A stretch of DNA of 41,022 bases from Lachnospiraceae bacterium UBA7110 (GCA_002492295.1 DKYC01000039.1:1-41022); one strand, 5' to 3'. Counted from the stretch's first letter, positions 23,056-32,498 are shown. The notes: generated by a model not told the origin, from the sequence alone. Numbers and translations: made by a program.

Positions 23056-24599
23056 TATGCCTTATGCCCTCCAATCTGATTATTCCTTTGTGTACCTGTC
23101 GCGCCTTCTTCCAGGTTGATGCCTTTTAAAATGGCATTTTTCCCAAATTTCTTTTTCACGGATAAAACGGCTTCCTGCAATGCGCGTTCTTTTTTCCTCT
23201 TTGCTTCATCCTCCTGCTTCTGCCGCTCCAACGCCTCATAATCCGTAAATAAATCCATTTGGACAAAATCGTCCTGTTTTTTGGCACAAATAGCGGTTTC
23301 GTCAGTCAGATGATTTGCTGTCACGGTAATCCGCCGTACCAGCAGGCTTTTATCAATAATCCGGTCATAAAGTCCCATAACCGCATCCATTATAAGTCTT
23401 GTCGAGGAGGAAGGTTCTCTTAGATTGACAGTTCCGTGGGAGTGCTTTGGAATTTTTCGACCGTAACGGTCAATAGTAATTTCCCCTTTGTAACGGCTGG
23501 CGGTTTCCGGATTGGTCAGGTTTTCGGTGTCATATCCGATAGTAAGCACCATTTGGTCGGAAACAAGATGTTTTTCGACCATATCAAGCACGAGCAGGTC
23601 TGTCATTTCCTTAACAATAAGTTTTGCTTTTGCAAAGTCGTAAGGGCACTGGAGCACCTGACCGGAACAAAGGCTGTTTGTTTCCGGCTTGTACTGTTTA
23701 ATCAGGTCAATCGTGGTCGGCTCCCATCCCCATGCGTGGTCTATCAAAAGCTCCGCATTGACGCCGAACAGCCTGTAAAGCAGGTCTTCATTATAATAGT
23801 TTTGCGCATCTCCAACGGAGCATCTTGCCACGTCGCCCATTGTGTACATTCCGTGTTCAGCGAGCTTTTTTGCATATCCGCGCCCAACCCGCCAAAAGTC
23901 CGTAATCGGCTTATGGTCCCACAAAAGTCTCCTGTAATTCATTTCATCAAGCTGTGCAATCCGCACGCCGTTTTGGTCAGGCTCGACATGCTTTGCCACA
24001 ATATCCATCGCAATTTTGCATAAATACAGGTTTGTCCCGACACCTGCAGCGGCAGTAATCCCCGTTTGGACAAAGACATCCTGAATCATTTTCGAAGCAA
24101 GTTCCTTTGCGGAGAGGGCATAGGTTTTCAGGTAGGAGGTCACGTCCATAAAAACCTCGTCAATGGAATAGACATGTATATCCTCGGGTGCAATATATTT
24201 GAGGTAGATTTTATAGATTTTCGTGCTGTACTCAATATAATATGCCATGCGGGGCGGGGCGATGATATAGGACAGTGAAAATTCGGGGTGCTCTTCCAGC
24301 TCCTTGGCAAAATAGGATTCGCCTAGAAACTTACGGTTGGGGGCTTTATTTTTACGCAGGGTGTTTACTTCCCTTACCCGCTGCACCACCTCGAACAGTC
24401 TCGCCCGTCCCGATATGCCATATGACTTTAAGGATGGGGAAACCGCAAGGCAGATGGTTTTTTCCGTCCGGGAAGCGTCTGCAACCACAAGATTCGTGTT
24501 CATGGGGTCTAACTGCCGTTCGACGCACTCAACGGAGGCATAAAAGGATTTCAGGTCAATTGCAATATAAATATGCCCATTCTCCAAAATTTTTCGCAC
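23055..24599 (-). CDS. Y-family DNA polymerase (UmuC/UvrX type)
   Basis: About 510 residues. Palm motifs are intact: IAIDLKSFYASVECVER at the N-terminus (first catalytic Asp), YSIDEVFMDVT near residue 146 (the catalytic D-E pair), then the helix-hairpin-helix/thumb (ITDFWRVGRGYAKKLAEHGMYTMGDVARC) and little-finger domain. It carries out translesion synthesis. The first in-frame start is GTG 24599, but GGGAGG sits directly on it; TTG 24587, eleven bases further, is the better start. No LexA-type box was recognised upstream. The PAS regulator gene lies 24 bp upstream on the same strand, so read-through transcription is possible. Confidence 0.9.
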   Translation of the reverse strand: MRKILENGHIYIAIDLKSFYASVECVERQLDPMNTNLVVADASRTEKTICLAVSPSLKSYGISGRARLFEVVQRVREVNTLRKNKAPNRKFLGESYFAKELEEHPEFSLSYIIAPPRMAYYIEYSTKIYKIYLKYIAPEDIHVYSIDEVFMDVTSYLKTYALSAKELASKMIQDVFVQTGITAAAGVGTNLYLCKIAMDIVAKHVEPDQNGVRIAQLDEMNYRRLLWDHKPITDFWRVGRGYAKKLAEHGMYTMGDVARCSVGDAQNYYNEDLLYRLFGVNAELLIDHAWGWEPTTIDLIKQYKPETNSLCSGQVLQCPYDFAKAKLIVKEMTDLLVLDMVEKHLVSDQMVLTIGYDTENLTNPETASRYKGEITIDRYGRKIPKHSHGTVNLREPSSSTRLIMDAVMGLYDRIIDKSLLVRRITVTANHLTDETAICAKKQDDFVQMDLFTDYEALERQKQEDEAKRKKERALQEAVLSVKKKFGKNAILKGINLEEGATGTQRNNQIGGHKA

Positions 24600-24623
24600 C
24601 TCCCATTAAAGCTTACGATAATC

Positions 24624-25307
24624 CTATTCTTTCGTCTTCAAATTCCGAATATGCATATACACTGTATTTTTGGAAATGCCAAGAAGCGCGGCGACCTTAA
24701 CCACAGAATCCTTAATATTAAAAATCCCCCGATGGTAAAGCTCAAGGATAATCTCCTTGTTTTTATTTTGTGAGGAAACTGTCCGGTCTTCCATTATCAC
24801 ATTTTTTATTTCCACAAGCGCCGTCTCAATCAGCTCGTCCGTGCTTTCCGCAAAATTTTCCTTGATTTCCGGAGAAATTGGAGAGATAACGGTTGACTCA
24901 AAGGAAAACTTTTTTAAAACGGTAGAAAACGGAATGTCCGTATAAAAATTAATACAGAGCAGGCCGATAATTCTCTGATGCTCCCCGAAAATCGGAATGG
25001 TGGAAGAACGCAGAGGCACGCCGGATTTCGAACGGTTTAAATAGCAGATATTGGCATGGCTTTTGTCCTGTTCGATTTTAGACAGCATGGAAAGCGCCAA
25101 ATCCGTAATCGGGGCGCCGTTTGCCCTGCCAGAGTAATGACCGTTTACATTCTGAATAACCGAATGATGCAGATTTTCCAAGCTGTGCAAAATGATTTCA
25201 TACCCTTCTCCAAGATATTCTCCCAAATTGAGCACCATCGCTGCGTAAGAGTCCAGAATTGCCTTGTCAACAGCCGTCAGCACAAGATAAGGTTTGTCAT
25301 TTGTCAT
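24624..25307 (-). CDS. YheO-like PAS-domain transcriptional regulator (DauR-type HTH)
   Basis: A 227-residue regulator. Residues 10-120 are a YheO-type PAS domain (LVLTAVDKAILDSYAAMVLNLGEYLGEGYEIILHSL; SGRANGAPITDLAL; GLLCINFYTDIPF), and the C-terminal 60 residues form a DauR/YheO helix-turn-helix (GIFNIKDSVVKVAALLGISKNTVYMHIRNL). ATG 25307 follows GGGGG; the open frame further upstream has no ribosome site. It is divergent from ridA-nhaC-patB, with a perfect 18-bp palindrome between, so it is likely their regulator. Relatives in Pseudomonas (DauR) respond to D-arginine catabolism; the ligand here is unknown. Confidence 0.87.
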   Translation of the reverse strand: MTNDKPYLVLTAVDKAILDSYAAMVLNLGEYLGEGYEIILHSLENLHHSVIQNVNGHYSGRANGAPITDLALSMLSKIEQDKSHANICYLNRSKSGVPLRSSTIPIFGEHQRIIGLLCINFYTDIPFSTVLKKFSFESTVISPISPEIKENFAESTDELIETALVEIKNVIMEDRTVSSQNKNKEIILELYHRGIFNIKDSVVKVAALLGISKNTVYMHIRNLKTKE

Positions 25308-25422
25308 AGTGAATCCCCCTAACAAAATATATAATTCTATTATATTCGCAAATACGGTATTGTACAAGTTGAATAAAAATAATTTTAGCTTTTCGTAAAA
25401 AACAACAAACAAAATGCTATTT

Positions 25423-25440
25423 ACTAAAATATATTTTAGT
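25423..25440. promoter_or_regulatory. Perfect 18-bp palindrome, likely operator for ridA-nhaC-patB
   Basis: ACTAAAATATATTTTAGT is exactly self-complementary. It sits about 53 bp before the ridA start and just before a -10-like TATTAT/TATAAA stretch, in the region between the PAS regulator and ridA. Confidence 0.65.
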
Positions 25441-25492
25441 GATATTATAAAAATACAGTAACTGAAAAATAATAACGTAAAGGAGGAACGAG

Positions 25493-25867
25493 ATGCGTAA
25501 AACAATTCAAACTTCAAAGGCGGCGTCGGCAATCGGTCCATATTCGCAGGCAGTGGCATGTAACGGGCTATTGTTTACATCGGGACAAATTCCGGCAGAC
25601 GCCGAAACCGGGGAAATTGTCGGCACGGACATTCATGCACAGACAGAACAGGTAATGAAAAATATTTCAGCGATTTTGGAAGAAGCGGGAGCAGACTTCA
25701 ACGATGTAATAAAAACAACCTGTTTTCTTGCGGATATGAACGATTTTGCAATATTCAACGAAGTATATGGGAAATATTTCGTAAGCAAACCGGCAAGATC
25801 CTGCGTCGCAGTAAAAACTTTACCTAAAAATGTGCTCTGTGAAGTAGAAGTAATTGCAGAGCTGTAG
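25493..25867 (+). CDS. ridA: RidA-family reactive intermediate deaminase
   Basis: A 124-residue RidA (YjgF/YER057c/UK114) protein with the hallmark GPYSQAV near the start, FTSGQIP, and the arginine-containing C-terminal block PARSCVAVKTLPKNVLCEVEVIA. The trimeric enzyme hydrolyses enamine/imine intermediates such as 2-aminoacrylate to keto acid plus ammonia. It has a strong AAAGGAGG ribosome site. As first gene before an antiporter and a PatB-like lyase, it can quench the 2-aminoacrylate that the lyase would release. This link follows from known chemistry of both families. Confidence 0.93.
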   Translation: MRKTIQTSKAASAIGPYSQAVACNGLLFTSGQIPADAETGEIVGTDIHAQTEQVMKNISAILEEAGADFNDVIKTTCFLADMNDFAIFNEVYGKYFVSKPARSCVAVKTLPKNVLCEVEVIAEL

Positions 25868-25938
25868 TCACCATTCGAGCGAGGAGGGAAGATTTGGGTA
25901 CGAAGTCCAAGCTCGCAGACTGTGAAAGGAGCATGGTT

Positions 25939-27447
25939 ATGAAGATGACAGAAAAAAACAAAAAAATACGAGAAAAAAAACAGCCTACTTTTTTGCTTGC
26001 CGTATTGCCGGTTATCGCGATGATTTTATTATTGGGGATTGGCTACGCAATGTTGGGATTAAGCGCGGAAGTTCTGATGCTGGTGTCCGCGGCAGTCGCG
26101 GCAGTTATCGCAATCTGCTTGGGATATACATGGGATGACATTATGAATTCCATTGTCGAAAAACTTTCTAAGACGATGCCGGCAATTTTCATATTGATTA
26201 TTGTAGGTTTCTTAATCGGTACATGGATGATAGGCGGAACGATACCTATGATGGTATACTTTGGTTTGAAGATCATAAATCCGTCCTTCTTAGTTGTAAC
26301 AGCATTTCTTGTAACGGCAATTGTATCGATTTGTACAGGAACGTCATGGGGCTCGGCAGGAACCATCGGTGTTGCCCTGATGGGAATTGCTTCCGGACTT
26401 GGGGCTCCGCTTCCGATTGTAGCGGGTGCAGTCGTTTCCGGTGCATATTTTGGGGATAAAATGTCTCCGCTTTCCGATACTACAAATTTAGCTCCGATTG
26501 CGGCAGGCGCAAAATTATATGACCATATCGGGCATATGCTTTGGACGACAGGTCCGGGATTTATTATCTGCTGCATTGTGTACACGATTGTAGGCATGAA
26601 TTTGAACGGATTATCCGGAACGGAACCGGCAAAAGTATCGGCAATTTTAGATACGCTGCATCAGATATTTTCATTTAATCCGTTGATTATTCTCCCGGTC
26701 ATCATCGTTCTGTACGGTTCCATCCGCAAAAAGCCGACAATTCCGGTTATGCTGATTTCCAGTGCGGTTGCCATGTTTAACGGCGTTGTTTTTCAGGGCT
26801 TCCAATTGGCGGACTGCTTCAATGCGGCGATTGGCGGATTTAAAATGGACATGATAAATATTGCCGGATTTGACGCGGCAAATCTGATTTCGGATATTCC
26901 GACACTTCTTCAGCGAGGCGGAATGCTATCCATGTTAAGTACGGTACTGATTGCGTTTTGTGCGTATGGATTTGCGGGAACATTGGCAGTTACAGGTTCG
27001 CTGGACATCGTTTTAAACCGGATTATGAAGACAGTAAAGAGCACCTTTGGACTCATTTTTGCAACAATTGTATCCTGCATTACGGCAGTATTTGTTACGT
27101 CCAACGGTCAGTTGTCAATTCTCATTCCGGGGGAAATGTTCCACAGCACCTATGTAAAACGCGGATTAGAGCCAAGAAACCTTTCCCGGACACTGGAGGA
27201 TGCTGCTACCGTTATCGAGCCGATTACACCGTGGACGGCAGCAGGCGTTTATATGGCGACAACCTTGGGTGTTCCGACGCTCTCATACCTTCCGTGGGCA
27301 TGTCTGAACTATACGGGAATTATATTTGCCATGATTTGGGCGGCTACCGGAATCGGTATTATGAAGATTAAGAAGGGCAGTGAAAATTATGCGGAGTACG
27401 TTGCGCTGAATAAGGCGGACGGAATTGATGTAGAAGCTGCTGAGTAA
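25939..27447 (+). CDS. NhaC-family Na+/H+ antiporter-like transporter
   Basis: A 502-residue membrane protein with about 12 helices. Family marks include the conserved GTSWGSAGTIGVALMGIASGLG segment, GAYFGDKMSPLSDTTNLAPIAAG and VIEPITPWTAAGVYM. NhaC relatives include Na+/H+ antiporters and substrate antiporters such as MleN (malate/lactate). Its position between RidA and a PLP lyase suggests transport of an amino acid or its product rather than sodium homeostasis; that is inference. ATG 25939 is chosen because AAAGGAG lies seven bases upstream; ATG 25933 is too close. Confidence 0.88.
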   Translation: MKMTEKNKKIREKKQPTFLLAVLPVIAMILLLGIGYAMLGLSAEVLMLVSAAVAAVIAICLGYTWDDIMNSIVEKLSKTMPAIFILIIVGFLIGTWMIGGTIPMMVYFGLKIINPSFLVVTAFLVTAIVSICTGTSWGSAGTIGVALMGIASGLGAPLPIVAGAVVSGAYFGDKMSPLSDTTNLAPIAAGAKLYDHIGHMLWTTGPGFIICCIVYTIVGMNLNGLSGTEPAKVSAILDTLHQIFSFNPLIILPVIIVLYGSIRKKPTIPVMLISSAVAMFNGVVFQGFQLADCFNAAIGGFKMDMINIAGFDAANLISDIPTLLQRGGMLSMLSTVLIAFCAYGFAGTLAVTGSLDIVLNRIMKTVKSTFGLIFATIVSCITAVFVTSNGQLSILIPGEMFHSTYVKRGLEPRNLSRTLEDAATVIEPITPWTAAGVYMATTLGVPTLSYLPWACLNYTGIIFAMIWAATGIGIMKIKKGSENYAEYVALNKADGIDVEAAE

Positions 27448-27464
27448 AGAAAGGAGGCGCTGTG

Positions 27465-28655
27465 ATGCCAAACTTCGGATTTGATTTTGACACAATCGTG
27501 GACAGAAGGAACACAAACTGCGGAAGATGGGACACAATGGATAAAAAATACGGAAGTACCAGGATTATTCATCTTGGTGTTGCAGACATGGACTTTCGTG
27601 CGCCCCAGCCGATTATAGACGGTTTTCAGAAATGCTTAAATCACGGGATTTTCGGTTATACGGATTTAAGCGACGCGTTTTATGACGGCTTTATTGGGTG
27701 GATGAAAAGGAAACACATGGTCGATATACGGAGAGATGAAATTGTATTTTGCCCGAGAATTAATATTTCATCCAGTCTGTGTGTGGAAACATTCACACAG
27801 CCGGGAGATGCGGTCATTATAAATACTCCGGCGTACGGACCGTTATATAATGCGGTTGTGAAAAACAACCGAACGGTTCTTGAAAGCAGGCTGGTACTGG
27901 AAAACAACCGATACCGGATTGATTTTGAGCATTTGGAAGAATCTATCACGCCGAATACAAGGATGTTCATATTGTGCAGTCCGCACAATCCGGTGGGACG
28001 CGTTTGGACAAAGGAGGAGCTGACTCAGGTAGGTGAATTTTGCCGGAAGCATCAATTAATTTTGTTTGTTGATGAAATACACGGAGATATTACGGCGCCG
28101 GGAGTGGATTTTGTCTCGACACTTTCCCTGAATGAGGAAATACGGAAGAGTTTGGTGGTAGCTGCATCTCCGACAAAAACGTTTAACATTCCGGGTGTTA
28201 TTTTATCGTACCTGGTTATTCCCAACGGGGAATTGCGTAAAATGGTACAGGATGATATCGACCGCATTGGAATGCATAACCCGACGGTTTTTGCAGTGAC
28301 GGCAGCGGAAAAAGCTTATACGGAGTGCGACGACTGGTACGAGGCGGTAATTGACTATATTAACGAAAATGAAGCTTATACGCGCAGCTATTTTGCCAGG
28401 AATATGCCGGAATTTCATATTTATCCAAGAGAGGGAACGTACTTGCTGTGGATGGATTATTCCAAACTAAGCTGTACGGAAGAGGAATTGGAAAAATGGT
28501 TTGTTGAGCGCGCACATGTCGGTGTATACATGGGAACCACATTCCGGGAAGAGGGACGCGGATATATCCGTGTAAACATCGCCAGCCCAAGGAAATTACT
28601 GGAACAGGCATATGGACAGATGGCGGATGTTTATGGCGAATTAAAGGTAAAATAA
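27465..28655 (+). CDS. MalY/PatB-type PLP-dependent C-S lyase/aminotransferase
   Basis: A 396-residue fold-type I PLP enzyme. It has the MalY/PatB start (DTIVDRRNTNCGRWD, HLGVADMDFRAP), the cofactor Asp in LILFVDEIHGDI, the Schiff-base lysine in ASPTKTFNIPG (near residue 236) and the C-terminal Arg region GYIRVNIASP. Such enzymes split cystathionine or cysteine conjugates into thiol, ammonia and pyruvate through 2-aminoacrylate. AGGAGG precedes ATG 27465. It is the last gene of the ridA operon and is followed by a terminator. Aminotransferase activity cannot be excluded. Confidence 0.9.
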   Translation: MPNFGFDFDTIVDRRNTNCGRWDTMDKKYGSTRIIHLGVADMDFRAPQPIIDGFQKCLNHGIFGYTDLSDAFYDGFIGWMKRKHMVDIRRDEIVFCPRINISSSLCVETFTQPGDAVIINTPAYGPLYNAVVKNNRTVLESRLVLENNRYRIDFEHLEESITPNTRMFILCSPHNPVGRVWTKEELTQVGEFCRKHQLILFVDEIHGDITAPGVDFVSTLSLNEEIRKSLVVAASPTKTFNIPGVILSYLVIPNGELRKMVQDDIDRIGMHNPTVFAVTAAEKAYTECDDWYEAVIDYINENEAYTRSYFARNMPEFHIYPREGTYLLWMDYSKLSCTEEELEKWFVERAHVGVYMGTTFREEGRGYIRVNIASPRKLLEQAYGQMADVYGELKVK

Positions 28656-28670
28656 CATACAGGGTTTAAG

Positions 28671-28712
28671 CGGTGTTCCTTATGGCGTGATGTCATAGGG
28701 AACGCCGTTTTC
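28671..28712 (+). terminator. Terminator of the ridA-nhaC-patB operon
   Basis: CGGTGTTCC...TATG pairs with CATA...GGAACGCCG, followed by TTTTCG; 16 bp after the stop codon. Confidence 0.8.
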
Positions 28713-28940
28713 GTATTTGCGCTACAAAAAAAGATGAATGTAAAAAGGAGAAGTTGTATTTTTCGCGCATTTTGTGTATACTAAAAATTGCCATTATTCT
28801 ATTTAATTAATCAACAAGACTACAAACTTAACGAAGTAAAATTTAAAAGAACTGCCCTGAATATAAAATCATGGTATTTAAACACAAAAGACGATTATTC
28901 ATTGGTTCATCTGCATAAAATATTATTGGAGGATTTTATC

Positions 28941-30719
28941 ATGAAAAGCCTGCTGAAATACATAAAAGATTACAAAAAGGAAAGCATTCTTGCGCCCTTG
29001 TTTAAAATGCTCGAAGCGTCCTTTGAGCTGATGGTTCCGCTCGTCATGGCGTCGATTATCGACCACGGTATCGCGAACGCGGACACCTCCTACATTATTA
29101 AAATGGGAATAGTCCTTGTGCTGTTGGCTGCAGTCGGACTAATCAGCGCGGTAACGGCGCAGTATTTCAGTGCCAAGGCAGCAGTCGGTTTTGCCACAAA
29201 GCTAAGGTCCGCGCTGTTTTCACATATTCAGGGATTATCCTACACAGAGCTTGACACAATCGGTACAAATACCTTAATCACGCGCATGACAAGCGACGTA
29301 AACCAGCTCCAAAACGGCGTCAACCTGACACTGCGTCTGTTGCTTCGCTCCCCCTTTATTGTGTTTGGTGCAATGATTATGGCATTTACCGTAGATGTCA
29401 AAGCTGCGCTGATTTTCGTGGTGACCATTCCGCTGCTCTCCATTGTCGTGTTCGGTATTATGATTGCCAGCATGCCCCTTTACAAAAAAGTCCAGGCGGC
29501 GCTCGATAAAATCCTTGGAAGAACCCGTGAAAATCTTGCAGGCGCACGCGTCATCCGCGCGTTTACAAATGAAGAGTCGGAAATTGCGGCGTTTGAGAAA
29601 GAAAACGAGCTGCTCTTAAATACGCAGGTATTTGTCGGAAAGATTTCGGCGGCGATGAACCCCGTCACATATATTATTGTAAATATTGCCCTTGTAGTTC
29701 TTTTATGGACAGGCGCAGTCCGCGTAGACAGCGGCATTATCACACAGGGTGCGGTCGTTGCTTTGGTCAACTATATGTCTCAGATACTGGTCGAGCTGAT
29801 AAAAATGGCAAACCTGATTATCCAGCTCACAAAAGCGCTCGCCTGTGCAAAACGTGTCGAAAGTGTCTTTGCCATAACCTCAAGCATGGGCGACGGCAAA
29901 TTGACTGCTCACGCATCCCGTTCAAAGAATGACACAAGTGTCATAAATAACAGAAATACGCAAAACAATGCGGCGATTGTGTTCGACCATGTATGCCTTA
30001 CTTACAGCGGCGGCGGCGATGAGTCGCTCACGGATATTGATTTTACGGTGCAAAAAGGCGAAACCATCGGCATTATCGGCGGCACGGGTTCGGGAAAAAC
30101 ATCGGTAGTCAACCTTATTCCGCGCTTTTATGATGCGACAAAGGGATGTGTAATGATAAACGGCGTTGACGTAAAGGATTACAAAATTACCGAACTGAGG
30201 GAAAAAATCGGTATCGTACCGCAAAAGGCAGTCCTGTTTAAAGGCAGCATTAAAGAAAATCTTTTGTGGGGAAACGAAAACGCAGCAAAAGAGGATTTGG
30301 AAAAAGCGCTTGAAATTTCGCAGGCAAAGGAGTTTGTGGATACAAAAGAGGGCGGACTTGATTTCATGGTGGCACAGGGCGGAAAAAACCTTTCGGGCGG
30401 ACAAAAGCAGCGTCTGACGATAGCCCGCGCCATCGTCAGGAATCCGCAGATATTGATTTTGGACGACAGCGCGTCCGCACTTGATTTTGCCACGGATGCA
30501 AAATTAAGACAGGCTGTAAAGGGCATGAAAAGTGACATGAGTGTCATAATTGTTTCCCAGCGCGCTTCCTCCATACAGTACGCAGATAAGATTATCGTAA
30601 TGGACGACGGCAGAATGGCAGGCATCGGCACGCATGAACAGCTGCTTGCGGAAAATGAGATATATCAGGAAATTTACTACTCTCAATTTCCAAAAGAAAA
30701 CACCGAAAAGAATGCGTGA
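28941..30719 (+). CDS. ABC exporter half-transporter, subunit with degenerate ATPase site
   Basis: A 592-residue half-transporter: six-helix membrane domain (about residues 15-310) and ATPase domain (about 350-590). Walker A is GGTGSGKTS and the signature is canonical LSGGQKQR, but Walker B reads LILDDSASALD, with Asp in place of the catalytic Glu, and the switch is SQR rather than HR. With its partner this gives one consensus and one degenerate site, as in heterodimeric exporters such as BmrCD and TM287/288. The linker between domains carries the second 21-bp palindrome. ATG 28941 follows TTGGAGGA; earlier in-frame starts lack ribosome sites. The substrate is unknown, perhaps a drug or peptide. 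Confidence 0.92.
   Translation: MKSLLKYIKDYKKESILAPLFKMLEASFELMVPLVMASIIDHGIANADTSYIIKMGIVLVLLAAVGLISAVTAQYFSAKAAVGFATKLRSALFSHIQGLSYTELDTIGTNTLITRMTSDVNQLQNGVNLTLRLLLRSPFIVFGAMIMAFTVDVKAALIFVVTIPLLSIVVFGIMIASMPLYKKVQAALDKILGRTRENLAGARVIRAFTNEESEIAAFEKENELLLNTQVFVGKISAAMNPVTYIIVNIALVVLLWTGAVRVDSGIITQGAVVALVNYMSQILVELIKMANLIIQLTKALACAKRVESVFAITSSMGDGKLTAHASRSKNDTSVINNRNTQNNAAIVFDHVCLTYSGGGDESLTDIDFTVQKGETIGIIGGTGSGKTSVVNLIPRFYDATKGCVMINGVDVKDYKITELREKIGIVPQKAVLFKGSIKENLLWGNENAAKEDLEKALEISQAKEFVDTKEGGLDFMVAQGGKNLSGGQKQRLTIARAIVRNPQILILDDSASALDFATDAKLRQAVKGMKSDMSVIIVSQRASSIQYADKIIVMDDGRMAGIGTHEQLLAENEIYQEIYYSQFPKENTEKNA
29928..29948. repeat. 21-bp palindrome-centred repeat inside a coding region, copy 2
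   Basis: Identical over all 21 bases to 11224-11244 and in the same reading phase. It lies in the variable linker between the membrane and ATPase domains. Confidence 0.7.
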
Positions 30720-30752
30720 TAATCAAGGTACAGAAAGGGGCGCTGTTTAAAT

Positions 30753-32498
30753 ATGAAAAACCAAAACAAAGGAATTTTGAAAAAAGTACTTAACTACATC
30801 GGAAAATACAAATTTTTCCTGTTGTGTTCCATAGTATTAGCCGCAATTTCCGTTATACTGACATTGTACATCCCAATTCTGACAGGACGTGCGGTGGACT
30901 GCATTGTCGGCGCAGGTGCGGTAGATTTTGACGGCATTTTACGGATTTTGAAACAAATGACCATAATCATCCTCCTCACGGCGGCTGCACAATGGCTGAT
31001 GAACGCCTGCAATAACAAGATTGCCTATCAGGTCGTACGCGACGTACGCGACGAGGCATTCAAAAAGCTGGAAATCCTGCCGCTTAAGTATATCGACGGA
31101 CATTCCCACGGCGATATCGTAAGCCGTATTATCGCAGATGTGGACCAGTTTTCGGACGGTCTGCTCATGGGTTTTACACAGCTTTTTACGGGAGTCGTCA
31201 CCATTGTTGGAACATTGCTTTTTATGCTTTCGATTAACGTGACAACCACCATCGTTGTCGTAATTCTGACGCCACTGTCATTTTTTATCGCAGGCTTTAT
31301 TGCAAAGCGCACCTTTAACATGTCAAAGGTACAGTCGGAGACGAGAGGCGAGCAGACTGCGCTGATTGATGAAATGATAGGAAATGAAAAAGTCGTAAAG
31401 GCATTTAACCATGAGGATGCGGTTAGGGAACAGTTTGACGAAATCAATCTCAGACTGGAAAAGGCAAGTGTAAAGGCAATCTTTTTCTCCTCACTCACCA
31501 ACCCGTGTACCCGTTTCGTAAACAGCCTTGTTTATGCAGGCGTCGGCATTTTGGGTGCGTTTCTTGCAATAAGAGGGCGTATCAGCGTCGGTCAGCTTAC
31601 CAGCTTTTTAAGCTACGCAAACCAGTACACAAAGCCGTTTAACGAGATATCCGGCGTTGTGACAGAGCTGCAGACTGCGCTTGCCTGCGCAGGCAGAATT
31701 TTTGAGTTTATTGAGGAAGAGTCACAGGTACCTGATGCGGAGAATGCAGCCGTCTTAACAAATCCAAAGGGCACGATTACAATGGAAAACGTCAGCTTTT
31801 CCTACAATCCCGAACAAAAGCTTATCCGCAATTTTAACTTAGAAGTACAATCCGGGCAGCGCGTGGCAATTGTCGGACCGACCGGTTGCGGAAAAACGAC
31901 AGTCATAAATCTGCTGATGCGGTTCTATGATGTTAATAGCGGAAGTATTAAAATTGATGGAACAGACATTCGGGACATGACAAGAAAAAGTCTGCGCGAC
32001 AGCTTTGGCATGGTGCTGCAGGACACATGGCTGCACGCAGGCACAATCCGTGAGAACATTGTGATGGGCAAGCCTGACGCAACCGACGAGGAAGTGATTG
32101 CCGCGGCGAAGGCGGCACATTCCCACAGCTTTATCAAACGTCTGCCCAAGGGCTACGACACCGTAATTACCGAGGATGGCGGCAGTCTTTCACAGGGACA
32201 GAAACAGCTTTTGTGCATTACAAGAGTGATGCTCTGCCTGCCGCCGATGCTTATTCTCGACGAGGCAACCTCTTCGATTGACACGCGCACGGAGATACGG
32301 ATTTCAAAGGCGTTCAATACCATGATGAAAGGGAGAACAAGTTTTATCGTGGCGCACCGCCTGTCGACGATTCGGGAGGCGGACATTATCCTTGTTATGA
32401 AGGATGGAAACATTATTGAGCAGGGAAATCATGAGACACTGCTGAAGAAGGAAAACGGATTTTACGCGAATTTATACGCAAGCCAGTTTACGGCATAA
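30753..32498 (+). CDS. ABC exporter half-transporter, partner subunit
   Basis: A 581-residue half-transporter with six membrane helices (about residues 18-310) and an ATPase domain having Walker A GPTGCGKTT, Walker B LILDEATSSIDTRTE with the catalytic Glu, H-loop VAHRLSTI, but a degenerate signature LSQGQKQL. It complements the upstream subunit: this protein's Walker motifs plus the partner's LSGGQ make the active site. The gap between the genes is 33 bp. Start at 30753 follows AAAGGGG. Together they should form a heterodimeric multidrug-type exporter. Confidence 0.92.
   Translation: MKNQNKGILKKVLNYIGKYKFFLLCSIVLAAISVILTLYIPILTGRAVDCIVGAGAVDFDGILRILKQMTIIILLTAAAQWLMNACNNKIAYQVVRDVRDEAFKKLEILPLKYIDGHSHGDIVSRIIADVDQFSDGLLMGFTQLFTGVVTIVGTLLFMLSINVTTTIVVVILTPLSFFIAGFIAKRTFNMSKVQSETRGEQTALIDEMIGNEKVVKAFNHEDAVREQFDEINLRLEKASVKAIFFSSLTNPCTRFVNSLVYAGVGILGAFLAIRGRISVGQLTSFLSYANQYTKPFNEISGVVTELQTALACAGRIFEFIEEESQVPDAENAAVLTNPKGTITMENVSFSYNPEQKLIRNFNLEVQSGQRVAIVGPTGCGKTTVINLLMRFYDVNSGSIKIDGTDIRDMTRKSLRDSFGMVLQDTWLHAGTIRENIVMGKPDATDEEVIAAAKAAHSHSFIKRLPKGYDTVITEDGGSLSQGQKQLLCITRVMLCLPPMLILDEATSSIDTRTEIRISKAFNTMMKGRTSFIVAHRLSTIREADIILVMKDGNIIEQGNHETLLKKENGFYANLYASQFTA

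Noticed and set aside
23436..24023. A 195-codon plus-strand frame opposite the Y-family polymerase
   Set aside because: The polymerase motifs on the other strand are intact; this frame has no ribosome site or family resemblance.
30531..30551. A third copy of the 21-bp coding palindrome
   Set aside because: Only the core is similar (TGACATGAGTGTCA), and the encoded SVIIVSQR is the normal conserved end of ABC ATPases, so homology of the protein explains it.
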